Positions 12,215 to 21,861 of a stretch of 64,000 nucleotides of DNA are shown in pieces (the first letter of the stretch is position 1; every line of letters starts with the position of its first letter). The position numbers and the translations under genes are program-made. The DNA is from Erigeron canadensis (lineage: Eukaryota; Streptophyta; Magnoliopsida; Asterales; Asteraceae): NCBI RefSeq assembly GCF_010389155.1, contig NC_057762.1:1847513-1911512 (forward strand), read 5' to 3'. The notes under the pieces were generated by a model. The model worked only from the letters and a program-made list of their open reading frames with translations. It searched no databases and had not been told where the DNA came from.

Positions 12215-13571
12215 TAGATAAAGATGAAAGAGCTGTATTTGAAAGCCGATGTTGAAATCATGAAGATTGGACCATGGGGGAAAACCACACTTGTGCGGCC
12301 AAAAAACCAGTGGTCTTTTGAACTTGAGAGATATCATCATCACTTGAAGGAGATAACTATTGATCATGGCGATCTCATACATTCTCTGATTTTTACTACA
12401 CAATATAAAGGGGTAAAATACAATTGTAGAGAGGTCGGTGGTTATGGTGGTGGGAGTGGTAGACTTTCCGTGGTAAAGAATTTCTAACTCAAAAACGCAT
12501 GTTAACTCTCACATGACCATCAAGCTAGTTTATTACATCAATATATACGTATTATTAGTTTATTAAATGATAGCGGATAACCGTATGTGACCTTGCTCTC
12601 TTCACCAACATATATATGAAAAACAGATGCTACAAAACTTACTTTCAACTGGCTAAAATGTTGACAGGCATATCAAATTTTCATCAACCATAAGAACATA
12701 AGAAATCAGGATCTTTAATTACATAGCCTAAAGTGTGTTTTGTACGTGATAGAAGTAACACAATATGTTATATCACAAAAACTTTAAAAGCAAACAACAT
12801 TTTATTTAGGGCTAAGTGCGTCGGAATGCAGTTAACCAATCCTGAAAAATTACTGTGTGCACGAACACTAGGTAGGCTTTATTGTATTCAGAAAACTTGT
12901 TCAAGAGTCCTATAGTAAACAAAAGTTACCGGGTAAGAAATTAGCCGGTCACCACTTTCACGTTGAACCGTTGACTGCTTACGTGGCATGCACAAAATAA
13001 CTTTTTGGAATTAGTTTATGCACACAATAAAAAAATATATATGAAACAAGTTTTATGTGGAGTAACCGGTCTCACATCTGTTTTATGTTCACAATAAACA
13101 TAATTTCAAGTTTCCTGAATACAATAAAGCCGACCTAGAGGTCATGCACACAATAACTTTTGGTGATTAGTTGACTGCATTCAGGCACACTTAGCCCTTT
13201 TATTTACAGCTGAATTTATCAATCACAAAGTTATTCATTTTGTAAATGCATTATGGATCTCCTTTATTGATTTTATTTTTATTTAATTATCCACTTTCTG
13301 ATATATTTCTCTGTGTACCACGTACAGGTTACATTTGACTGGGATGAAGAAATTACTGGCATCTTTGGAACAGTTGCATTATCAAGGGGAGCTACAGATG
13401 CAGGTTTCATAGTCATTGCATCAATATCATTTGTGACAGACAGAAGAATTCATGGGCCTTTTGGCACCTTTCTCAGTACAATGGGACGGCAGTGGTTCTT
13501 TTGCTGGATTCCATGGCCTTTGTGGCTCTTTTATTGATAGCATCGGTGACTACTTGAAGGCCACGTTGTAA
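12215..13571 (+). pseudogene. Jacalin-lectin gene fragment (kinase-jacalin family)
   Basis: A 3' half of the third exon (12,215-12,472) reads YLKADVEIMKIGPWGK ... HHLKEITIDHGDLIHSL and ends at a donor (GTG, then GTAAAG). A last exon follows acceptor TACAG at 13,328: VTFDWDEEITGIFGTVAL ... SFVTDRRIHGPFG. After that a short deletion breaks the frame, with the normal stop TAA at 13,569-13,571 in another frame. Kinase and first lectin exons are absent. It is on the opposite strand to the two larger copies, so the cluster has been rearranged by inversion as well as duplication. A MULE-type MITE (12,809-13,197) sits in its intron. Confidence 0.85.
12809..13197. mobile_element. MULE-type MITE with perfect 9-bp TSD
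   Basis: The left end GGGCTAAGTGCGTCGGAATG is mirrored at the right end (CATTCAGGCACACTTAGCCC). Similarity between the arms goes on for about 60 bp. TTTTATTTA flanks it on both sides (12,800-12,808 and 13,198-13,206), a 9-bp TSD characteristic of Mutator-like elements. No ORF. The element at 19,857-20,169 belongs to the same family. Confidence 0.9.
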
Positions 13572-14205
13572 GATATTAAGAACCTTTTGTCTTCACAAAA
13601 CATTTGGACGACGATCTAATTATTCATGCAGCTAGTCTTGTTTACTATTTTCCAGTTATATTATTTAGAAAACCGGGTTGTTGAAAATTAATCTTGACTT
13701 TGTTAATTTTGATTGGATTTTATTATTTAGGAGTATATTTTGAGTTTGTTTTACGTAGCAAATTAAACAAGCAGTGGATATAGAGTTTGACCGAATTCAT
13801 GGGAAGAAAAGGATGTGTCCTGGTCTCTAGTGTTGGTTTTAATGTCATACATTCTCTGATTTTAACTACACAATATCAATGGTTAAAATTCAATATTGTA
13901 AAAATCTTTACCAGAGAAGTTTCATAACGCCAACCACCAACATTTAGGACATACGGAGTGGGTGGGAGGGCTGCAACGGGTTGGGCTTATACCGGCCGGT
14001 ACACCACTCCTACTTACAGCGGGCTGGGCTAGAGGGTTGCTCAAAGGTATCACAAGCCGGCTCCAATAAAATCAAATACGGTTGTTTGCATTGAATGTTT
14101 TTGTCCGTTGAAGGCAACTAAAAAAAAAAAAAATTTCATCCACATTTGAAAAAAGTCATCCACATTTGAAAAAAGTAGCCGTTGCATATATATATATATA
14201 TATAT
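13572..14205. other. Non-coding stretch with scrambled jacalin exon echoes
   Basis: 13,843-13,900 repeats the exon phrase ATACATTCTCTGATTTTAAC of the lectin third exon, and 13,895-13,950 resembles the exon end in inverted orientation. No open frame joins them. The stretch ends in an (AT)n run before the next MITE. Confidence 0.4.
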
Positions 14206-14600
14206 GGGGACAATCAAATAAGAACAGTTTTAAATAAAATAAGAACGGTGAGAACACCTTTAAAACATCATTTTAATGCATTAAAAGTTCATAAAACTAA
14301 CATAGTGCAGAACTAATTATCTTTATTTAAGTGTTTAACAACAATTTGAATCATCAAAATCGAAAAAATCACGTTTTTTGTTGGACGCATCATTTTGATG
14401 ATTATGCATCCAAGATGGATGCACAAAACAAAAAACATGATTATTTCGATTTTGACGAATGAATGTGTTGTTAAACACTTATATAAAGATAATTAGTTCT
14501 GCACTATGTTAGTTTTATGGACTTTTAATGCATCAAAATGATGTTTTTAAGGTGTTCTCACCGTTCTCATTTTAAAACTGTTCTCACTGGAGTGTTACCT
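14206..14600. mobile_element. Fold-back MITE, about 395 bp
   Basis: Almost the whole element is a palindrome. The left arm has ATAAGAACGGTGAGAACACC and TAACATAGTGCAGAACTAAT; the right arm carries their complements in reverse order. The loop is near 14,390-14,420. (AT)n runs flank both sides, so the TSD is obscured. No ORF. Confidence 0.85.
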
Positions 14601-15194
14601 TATTTATTTATATATATATATATATATATCTTCTTCTCCATTTCAACATACCAATCAATTACAAGTTCTTCAAGAAGCCGCATGATGATGAGAAAGATCC
14701 GATCGTATTGGAATGGGTGCTCAACAAGAAACGCCACATCGCCAAAACGTACAATTGGCCTTTCGATGGTTAATTCATTTGGTTTTTAATTGTTGGAATG
14801 GACGTTTAACTACTTTTTATTTGGTTTTTATGTAATGGACGATATCCTTTAATCGTATTTTTACTTGTTTTAGTAGTTTTGTTTACGTTGATTGATATGG
14901 TTTTTGCTTGTTTTAGTAGTTTTGGCCGCAACATATGATTTTGATTTAGTCAAAATGGTTTATTTCTTTGTTTAAATAATTTCTTTTAATTTAAAAAATT
15001 AAGATCCATATTCATTTACAAACTGAATAATGTTGTGATAAATCTAGTGTAAATAAAACAGATTACTACAAACAACTTTACACAAATTCTCATATTATGT
15101 ATCGAACTTATGTCCCGTGCATTATATATAACGAACTTCTAAATCTTGGATCGTAGTATCCGACCAATCAAAAGTTACAAATCGGAGCTTATAT
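14601..15194. other. AT-rich spacer with one short open frame
   Basis: 14,650-14,773 (+) can be read as about 38 codons including PHDDEKDPIVLEWVLNKKRH and AKTYNWPFDG before a stop. Its composition is protein-like, but there is no start, no neighbour and no recognised family. Nothing else is seen. Confidence 0.3.
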
Positions 15195-15965
15195 ATGTTG
15201 TTTCATATACCCGGATACATGCAATTTGAGAGTTTATTACGCATAATGGAGTTTATTACACCTAATCTTGAAAACCACCTCTGGTATTTCCACGACCACC
15301 AGAACTTTCTGGTTTCCCCTTGGAAAAATGCTGTCCTTTCGCTTGAAAAGCTTTTCGTCCACCTTTTCAAAGGATTTGCTTAATTATCCGGTCTTCATGG
15401 GCTAACAATAATGAGCTCATTAATTCATCAAAAGTATAATCTGAAGGATCCTTGGATTCTTCCATAGCAGAAACTATGCTGTCGAAGTCTCTAGTTAGAA
15501 TCCTTAGAAATTTACTAACGACTGTCTTCTCGGTTATTGTTTCACCAAAAGACCTCATTTGAATTACAATTCCAGACACTTTTAGCGACCAGTGCTGGGT
15601 TCAGTTCCTTAATTATAACCGTTTTCCACCAAGTTTTAAAGCTCTTATTGTCACGCAAACATCATCTCCATCTTGAGAATCCACAAATGATATTTCTCTC
15701 CTTTGAACATGGGGAGTACGAAGAGAAAGAGAGGATTTGAGGATCGAAACCTGGATTGCTCTGATGCCAAATTTATTGGAATAAAGAAAGTTGAAGACAA
15801 GCAATTGATCAAATTCCACCGATTTGATTCTTTCATTCATTGAAAATGGCTACAACTAAGTCCTTAAATAGACTTTAGCAGGGAAAAAGGGAAAAACTAA
15901 CTTTGCTGAAAACAGGACATAAACTTCAACTAAACTGACAATTAAATAAACATTAGACAACAAAT
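15195..15965 (-). pseudogene. Copia gag fragment with LTR remnant and PBS
   Basis: The minus strand has part of an LTR (about 15,965 to 15,772), a PBS (TGGCATCAGAGC, 15,769 to 15,758) and then gag-like sequence with frame changes: ETITEKTVVSKFLRILTRDF and DSIVSAMEESKDPSDYTFDE (near 15,400-15,540), matching the gag/UBN2 domain of plant copia elements, followed by KAFQAKGQHF and Gly/Arg-rich sequence. No protease or pol follows. It lies directly behind the 3' end of the intact kinase-jacalin gene. Confidence 0.8.
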
Positions 15966-15986
15966 ACAAAAGGAATTTCATTCATC

Positions 15987-18900
15987 TTACAACATGGCCT
16001 TCAAATAGACACCGATGCTATCAAGAAAAGCACCATGACGGCCATAAAATCCAACAACAGAACCATGTTCCCACTGTACGGTGAAAGGTGTCCCTCTTTC
16101 TGTGCCATAAGGCCCATGTGTTCTTTTGTCCGTCACAAATGATATCGATGCAATGACTATGTAACCTGCATAAACTCCCTCAGATACCGCAACTGTTCCA
16201 CTGATGCCAATAATTTCTTCATCCCAGTCCAATGTTACCTGTGCCACATATACATATATACATACTCACATTCATACATGATACACATACACTTTTGGTC
16301 CTTGTGTCACTAAAAGACGAAATTATTCATCACGTGACCGGCACGTGATGACATATTATACAAGCATTAAGGCTCATGACCAAAAGTGTTTGACTGGGAA
16401 AAGTTTCAGACTAAAACTCTAATCTATTAAATTTAGGGACAAAAATTGCTAGTGGACATCCATGATGGAGACAATTTCTATAATTAAAATAAATATGAAA
16501 AAGACAATTTCTTAATGATCAGGTGAGTTTACTTTTTGAGTTAAAAACTCCTTACCACGGAAACTTTATCTTCACCATACGGTCCAGACCAACCACCGAC
16601 TTTTGCAGATGTGTATTTTAACCCTTTATATTGTGAAGTAAAAGTTAGAGAATATACACCATGGCCATGTTCAACGACTATCTCCTTCAGATGATGATTT
16701 CTCTCAATTTCATAAGACCAACCATTATGTCCAGGCGGATTGTAATCTGCTCCCGATGATCCAACATTCATGATTTCAGCATCTGCTTTCAAATAGACAC
16801 CAATGGCATCAATAAAATCGCCAGCAAAGCCATAAAAACCAACTAACGAGCCTTTTTCCCAAGGGATAGTGAAAACGTTCTCTGATGCTCGACCAAAAGG
16901 CCCATGGGTTCTCTTGTTCGTGACAAACGTAAGTGATGATATAACTGTATTACCACCTCGGGTAGCAACGGTTCCTTTGATATCAATTATTTCCTCGTCG
17001 TCATCAAGCATGACCTGGATAAGAAAAGCCCAACATTATGCATGTTCGCAAAAAAATATCTATCTATACTATCCATTAGTTAGTAATAAGGTTAATAAGA
17101 TATGCTAACCTTAGAAACAATGTCTCCACCGGCTGAACCACCAACCTTGTTTGAAGTGTGAAAGATACCTCCACATTGAGTGGTGAACATGAGAGAGTAG
17201 ATTACATCACCATGATCAATTATTATCTTTTGGAGTTTATGATTTTCCTCAAGTTTAAAAGACCATTGATCATTATTCTGACCGGCAATTTGCTTTCCCC
17301 AAGTTCCTACCCGAATAAATGTTGTGGAATAGTTGCAGACCTTGCAATAAGGATATTACTAAAGGGTACGTAGTTGGTGGAAATGATAAGTGATATGGGG
17401 TTAGAGGCGGAGGGAGGGGAGGGACCAAGGGGTGTCCAGCCTCCCCCATTGGCCCAAATTACAACTAAAGTACATGGTTTATATCCATCAAAATTGTATG
17501 AAGCCCCCTTTATTTCTTTAAGCCCATTCATCCATGTTCAACAAAGTATCATGTTGTTTAGAAACATTTTTATCCGGTCTACATAATGTGCCCCCAAACT
17601 ACAACTTGTTTGTTTCTTTCAAAACAGAAATTTAATTTGTTTCCATTTGATTATGTCTTCTATTTTATATCATTGTATCTATTATTGTTTTTTACTTTTC
17701 TATCGTATATCAATTTATTGTATTTATTTTCTTTTTTTACGAATTGCTATATGCTCATATGATTGTAATTTCTTTTAATTTATTTCATCTATTATATAAT
17801 TATTTTTTACCCTTCTAAACTGCAATATCTTATGTAATAGTTTTCCTTATGAATTGCTAAGATCAAGAAATCAGTGTTTTTATTTTACAAAATCTTGATA
17901 TAGTTCGTTATGTGATGGTGTTTTTATCAAATATGTTGATGTAATTTACTTGAATCTCTGATTGGTATCTAGTATATTCACAAGTTTGAAGATTAGTTTT
18001 TGTTGAAACTAGTGTATACTTGTAAACTTTACCTACTTATCATTTAAAGTTTATATAGTTGTCTTTATAGTAATAATAAATAATAACGTTGTTCGAGTTA
18101 TATATTCTTTACGAGTACATTTTAATATATCTAAGCCCCCTCAACATGAAATCCTAGCTCCGCTGTGTATGGGGTGATCGGTTATGGGTGATCTATCTAA
18201 CGGACTCCACCCTATGCCATCATGGCTCCGCTATAGACTCACAGGCTTCGTCTATATCTTATGGGCTACTCCCTTTAAAAAATAAAAAAATTTAATTTTC
18301 TTTTTTTTAGAGTTAGTTAATTAAAGAAAGAATGAGTGAAAAACAAAATAAAATTAAAAAAACAAGTAAAAAAAACTCGCTTTTGATCTTTATCCGGCTA
18401 TATATGTTAGATGAGATATATATGTATAGTATGTAAAATATTTTTAAAAGGCTCTTAAATGATGAATTCTGCTTAATGAATCCAGGTAACACGTGGGTAA
18501 AAAACCTAGTCTTATATATAGAGACACTTACTTGGAGTAGCAACGCATATTCTAGTTTCTCCACAATCGCACCCATTGTTGGGCGATCAATTCTATTTTC
18601 TTTTAAGCATTGATATGCAGCCTTAGTGAACACGTTCAATGAATCTTCTCTCATTTGATTCTTGAGATCGGGAAGGATGATATCATCTAATGTGTTTTTC
18701 TCACATGACTGTTTGGCAATGTTAGCAAGTAAACCACGCCCATCTTGAGATATAAATGCATGCCTTCCACTTAATATCTCAAATAGCAACACACCAAAGG
18801 AATAAACATCTGATTCTTTGGTAAGAATGCCGGTTTCTAAATATCGTGGATCAATATAGCCAATGGTTCCACAAGCATCGGTGACAACATACGTGAACTC

Positions 18901-19431
18901 TACATTTGAACGACCTATTTTGGACAACCCAAAATCAGCTACTTTTGCTTCCCAGTTCTCATCTAAGAGAATGTTTGGGCTCTTTATGTCGCGATGCAAA
19001 ACCCTATGTTCAGCACCCACCTCATAATGTAGGTAGTTAAACCCACGGGCTGCCCCGAGGCTTATTTTGAGACGTTGGATCCAGGAGAGCTCACTAGCAT
19101 TTCTTAGATGTCTGTCAAGGCTTCCATGTTTTACATGCTCATAAACCAAGATACTTTCTCCATTCTCGTCACAAAATCCAACAAGGGAAACGAGGTTTTT
19201 GTGCCTATAGCATGTGAGCATTTGAATTTCCATCAAATACTCACGATTCCCTTGTCCAAATTGACGATTCAGTCTCTTCATAGCAACTCTGATCTGCTTC
19301 TCGGATAGCGTGAGTATTCCTACATACACCTTCCCGAAACCACCTTCTGCGATGAAAGTGTCATCACTGAAATTTTTGGTGGCTAACATTATTTTCTCAA
19401 GCGGAATTTTTAAGTGTTTTAGTCCTTCCAT
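15987..19431 (-). CDS. Protein kinase with two C-terminal jacalin lectin domains (four exons, 613 aa)
   Basis: Exons are 19431-18532, 17340-17110, 17014-16556 and 16238-15987. All junctions are GT-AG, exon lengths (900, 231, 459, 252) keep one frame, and the stop is TAA. Exon 1 is a Ser/Thr kinase of the CrRLK1L/RLCK kind: glycine loop AEGGFGKV (28-35), Lys52 in VAMK, HRD at 146-148, DFG at 166-168, GTIGYIDP near 188. There is no signal peptide, transmembrane helix or N-terminal MG, so it should be intracellular. Residues 301-454 and 455-613 are jacalin domains, each split mid-domain by an intron; both keep the sugar-site pattern GXXXD (GDFID, GAFLD). Kinase-jacalin chimeras are linked to plant defence; the ligand here is unknown. 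The first loop glycine is Ala. Intron 1 (1,191 bp) holds a hAT-type insertion. Confidence 0.88.
17402..18167. mobile_element. hAT-type non-autonomous element in intron 1 of the kinase-jacalin gene
   Basis: TATGGGGT flanks the element on both sides (17,394-17,401 and 18,168-18,175), an 8-bp TSD typical of hAT transposons. The ends are TAGAGGCGGAG and, inverted, CACAGCGGAGC. The right end contains CTAAGCCCCCTCAACATG and CCTAGCTCCGC. No transposase ORF is present. It accounts for most of the extra length of this intron compared with the other copy. Confidence 0.75.
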
Positions 19432-19495
19432 AAGTGACTTTGTAAGTGGTTGTATGGATTTTTTGTTTTCCGGCGACCGGCCAAAGTATGTAATA

Positions 19496-19530
19496 TGGTG
19501 GTGGTGGTGGTGGTGGTGGTGGTGGTGGTG
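19496..19530. repeat. (TGG)n microsatellite upstream of the kinase-jacalin gene
   Basis: About 11 uninterrupted TGG units lie 65-100 bases before the ATG at 19431, in the presumed 5' UTR, as (CCA)n on the coding strand. Confidence 0.9.
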
Positions 19531-19856
19531 ATGATGGTGATATGATGATTGATTTGTAGGTGGATCTTAAAATTCGAAAGATGTTGATTTGTTATCTCGC
19601 CTCACTTGCATACATATACCAGCATATATCAGTATTTTAACACATGTAGTAGGGTGTCTAATAGGAATATTTTAGCAACTACTTTCATTAAATATCATCA
19701 TCATCATACTTATTAAGATTACTATATTCCTTGATTTTCAATTGTGCCATCTTTACTAATAAACGTACATATTGTCAACTGGTTTCGTGTAATCATACAT
19801 TACATATTATTGTCAACTGGTTTCTCTTTAACTCTCCCCAAATGTTGAATATAATA

Positions 19857-20169
19857 GGGTTTAGTGTGTAGATATCTAATCAACTATGCTTAAAAAGGAA
19901 TAGTGTGTATGAACTAAGTCCGACTTTTATCTTATGCACGAATTTAGTAAAAAATGTTTATATCATGCAAAAAGCATGGCCGACCAATCAAAAACTTGCA
20001 CGTGACAACTGATATAGAGTGTCACGTAGCTGATATGAGTTGTCACGTATACATTTTGCATGATATAAACATTTTATTACAAGTTCGTGCATAAATAATG
20101 GTCGGGCTTAGTTCGTGCACACTATAACTTTTTTGGGCATAGTTTATTATATTTCGACGCACTAAACCC
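19857..20169. mobile_element. MULE-type MITE with perfect 9-bp TSD, second copy
   Basis: GGGTTTAGTGTGTAGATAT at the left mirrors GACGCACTAAACCC at the right, and the arms remain similar through TGCACGAA and ATGTTTATATCATGCA. AATATAATA flanks both sides (19,848-19,856 and 20,170-20,178). Shared GTGTGCACGAAC arm sequence links it to 12,809-13,197. It lies about 430 bp upstream of the kinase start. Confidence 0.9.
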
Positions 20170-20197
20170 AATATAATAAAGTTGAGCGGATAATATA

Positions 20198-20533
20198 TGA
20201 TGCGGAATCATCTAGATTATTACGGAATAATCTAAATTTTATTTTATTTATTATTAGGCTCTTTAGTTTCCTATGTATTTAATTTAGTTTATTGATTATT
20301 TTGGTTTCTTGTCATGAAATCTCATTATAAATAGGGATCTAAGTTTTGTTATTGTGAAGCTTTTGATGATATGAAATGTTCTTTTCTTTCCTCCTTATAC
20401 ACAAGTGTGTATTAGTGTGTAAAATTGCCTAATTATCGGTATTCTTTTGAATCAACGATTATTAGAAGAGTTGTTCCTGGATATTCTTAGAATCAACAGG
20501 TCCAATTATTTATCTTTTTTCTTCTCTGCGTCA
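20198..20533 (+). repeat. 5' LTR of the small LTR element
   Basis: Ends are TG...CA. TATAAATAG at about 20,326 is a plausible TATA box. Near the start lies a perfect inverted repeat, TAGATTATT (20,213-20,221) and AATAATCTA (20,226-20,234), with a 4-base loop, repeated in the 3' LTR. Confidence 0.92.
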
Positions 20534-20535
20534 GT

Positions 20536-20548
20536 TGGTATTAGAGCC
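20536..20548 (+). other. Primer-binding site of the small LTR element
   Basis: TGGTATTAGAGCC stands two bases inside the LTR; it differs by one base from the common TGGTATCAGAGCC complementary to initiator methionine tRNA. This is the copia-type primer. Confidence 0.85.
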
Positions 20549-20558
20549 AAAATTCCTG

Positions 20559-21480
20559 ATGATAATGTCTCATTGTGACGATTTAATCTATGATTCACAA
20601 CCCGTGTATGATGTATACAGTGATGAGGATTGGTACAATTGGTTCGGGTCTAATGATTGTCCATATGACGAGAAGATCAATGAAAAAGATCTCATGCCAA
20701 CTCGGAAAATACCCAAGAATCCGTTTATTTTCGTACAGCCTTGCGCAGTTGCGAGAAAAGAGGCGATACAGATTCGTTCACCGTTGGATCTCGCTAATTT
20801 TTGGATATGTGATCCAAGACTCATTGATGCACAATCTGACTGTTGGGATCTTCAATTGGAGCATTCTAGAGGTAGATATTCCTATCCGAAGTTTCTGCAG
20901 TTTTTCAACTTTAAAAATATGTTTGTTAAACTTATGGGTGCTCCGACTTTTATCGAGTTTGATGACGAGAGGGTTGGTCCATATGAAGATGATGCATTAA
21001 TTATGACCATTGATATTATGGATTATTCTAAAACTGAAACATTTATTCAACTCAAAGGTTACTTACAAGTTTCAACTAATGCATCAGATTCTACATTTAG
21101 TGAAGTGCTTCATGAAGATATTGCATTATGTGCTTTTGTTGGGCTTATCAATTATTTGTCTAGATTAAAGGCCGATGATGCATTACAAAATATAAATGTT
21201 TCAACCTATGAAGTCTACAAAAGGATGTCTTGGATTGGATGGACAGACAATGGTCAACCTCAAAATATTTATTAATAACGTGGATGGTGGAAAAATGTGT
21301 GGAATTCAAAGGTTTAATTTTTCCATTAGGCTATCTTATATGCATGACTCATGTGATGTTGAGTTAAAATTATATGGTGTGCCACGTAAAGCTACACACA
21401 AGCAAAACTATGTTGGGTTTAACAGAATAATTAAAATGAATCGACATGATATCCCTTTCAACCCGGGTAGCTTGATCTAA
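20559..21480 (+). CDS. Unidentified ORF inside the LTR element (frameshifted near its 3' end)
   Basis: From ATG 20559 (or 20565, MSHCDDLIYD) an open frame of about 238 codons runs to a TAA at 21,273-21,275. A second frame, open to TAA 21,480, continues protein-like sequence from about 21,265 (INNVDGGKMCGIQ ... YGVPRKATHK ... NPGSLI), so a single frameshift probably divides one ORF of about 305 codons. The N-terminus is acidic with many Asp/Tyr (DVYSDEDWYNWFG). Later segments are KNPFIFVQPCAVARKEAI, SPLDLANFWICDPRL and VGPYEDDALIMTIDIMDY. There is no CCHC knuckle, protease, DDE or RT motif and no membrane segment. I do not recognise it. It may be a captured cellular gene or a highly diverged gag. 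Confidence 0.6.
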
Positions 21481-21507
21481 AGGAAAACTCGAGGTCGAGT
21501 TCTTTTT

Positions 21508-21521
21508 GAAATGGGGGAGAA
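21508..21521 (+). other. Polypurine tract of the small LTR element
   Basis: GAAATGGGGGAGAA directly precedes the TG of the 3' LTR, as required for plus-strand priming. Confidence 0.88.
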
Positions 21522-21856
21522 TGATGCGGAATCATCTAGATTATTACGGAATAATCTAAATTTTATTTTATTTATTATTAGGCTCTTTAGTTTCCTATGT
21601 ATTTAATTTAGTTTATTAACTATTTCGGTTTCTTGTCATGAAATCCCATTATAAATAGGGATCTAAGTTTTGTTATTGTGAAGTTTTTGATGATATGAAA
21701 TGTTCTTTTCTTTCCTCCGTATACACAAGTGTGTGTTAGTGAGTGAAATTGCCTAATTATCAGTATTCTTTTAAATCAACGATTATTAGAAGAGTTGTTC
21801 CTGGGTATTTTTAGAATTAACAGGTCCAATTTTTTATCTTTTTTTTCGCTGCGTCA
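21522..21856 (+). repeat. 3' LTR of the small LTR element
   Basis: It has the same ends and the same inverted repeat as the left LTR. Differences are scattered substitutions and small changes in a T-run near the end. It is followed by the ATATA duplication. Confidence 0.92.
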
Positions 21857-21861
21857 ATATA

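Larger units (their letters stand above)
20198..21856 (+). mobile_element. Complete small LTR element (1,659 bp) with a non-gag-pol ORF
   Basis: Two direct repeats of 336 and 335 bp start TGATGCGG and end CTGCGTCA. The 5-bp TSD ATATA is perfect (20,193-20,197 and 21,857-21,861). A Met-tRNA type PBS follows the left LTR by two bases and a purine tract ends exactly at the right LTR. The 988-bp interior holds no gag, protease, integrase or RT, but one ORF filling most of it. I count roughly 17 differences between the LTRs by eye (about 95% identity), so the insertion is not recent. This is the plan of a non-autonomous element moved in trans, comparable to maize Bs1, which carries transduced cellular sequence. 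Confidence 0.93.

Noticed and set aside
19310..19531. Plus-strand frame ending in a poly-Trp run
   Set aside because: Antisense of the kinase exon plus translation of the (TGG)n microsatellite.
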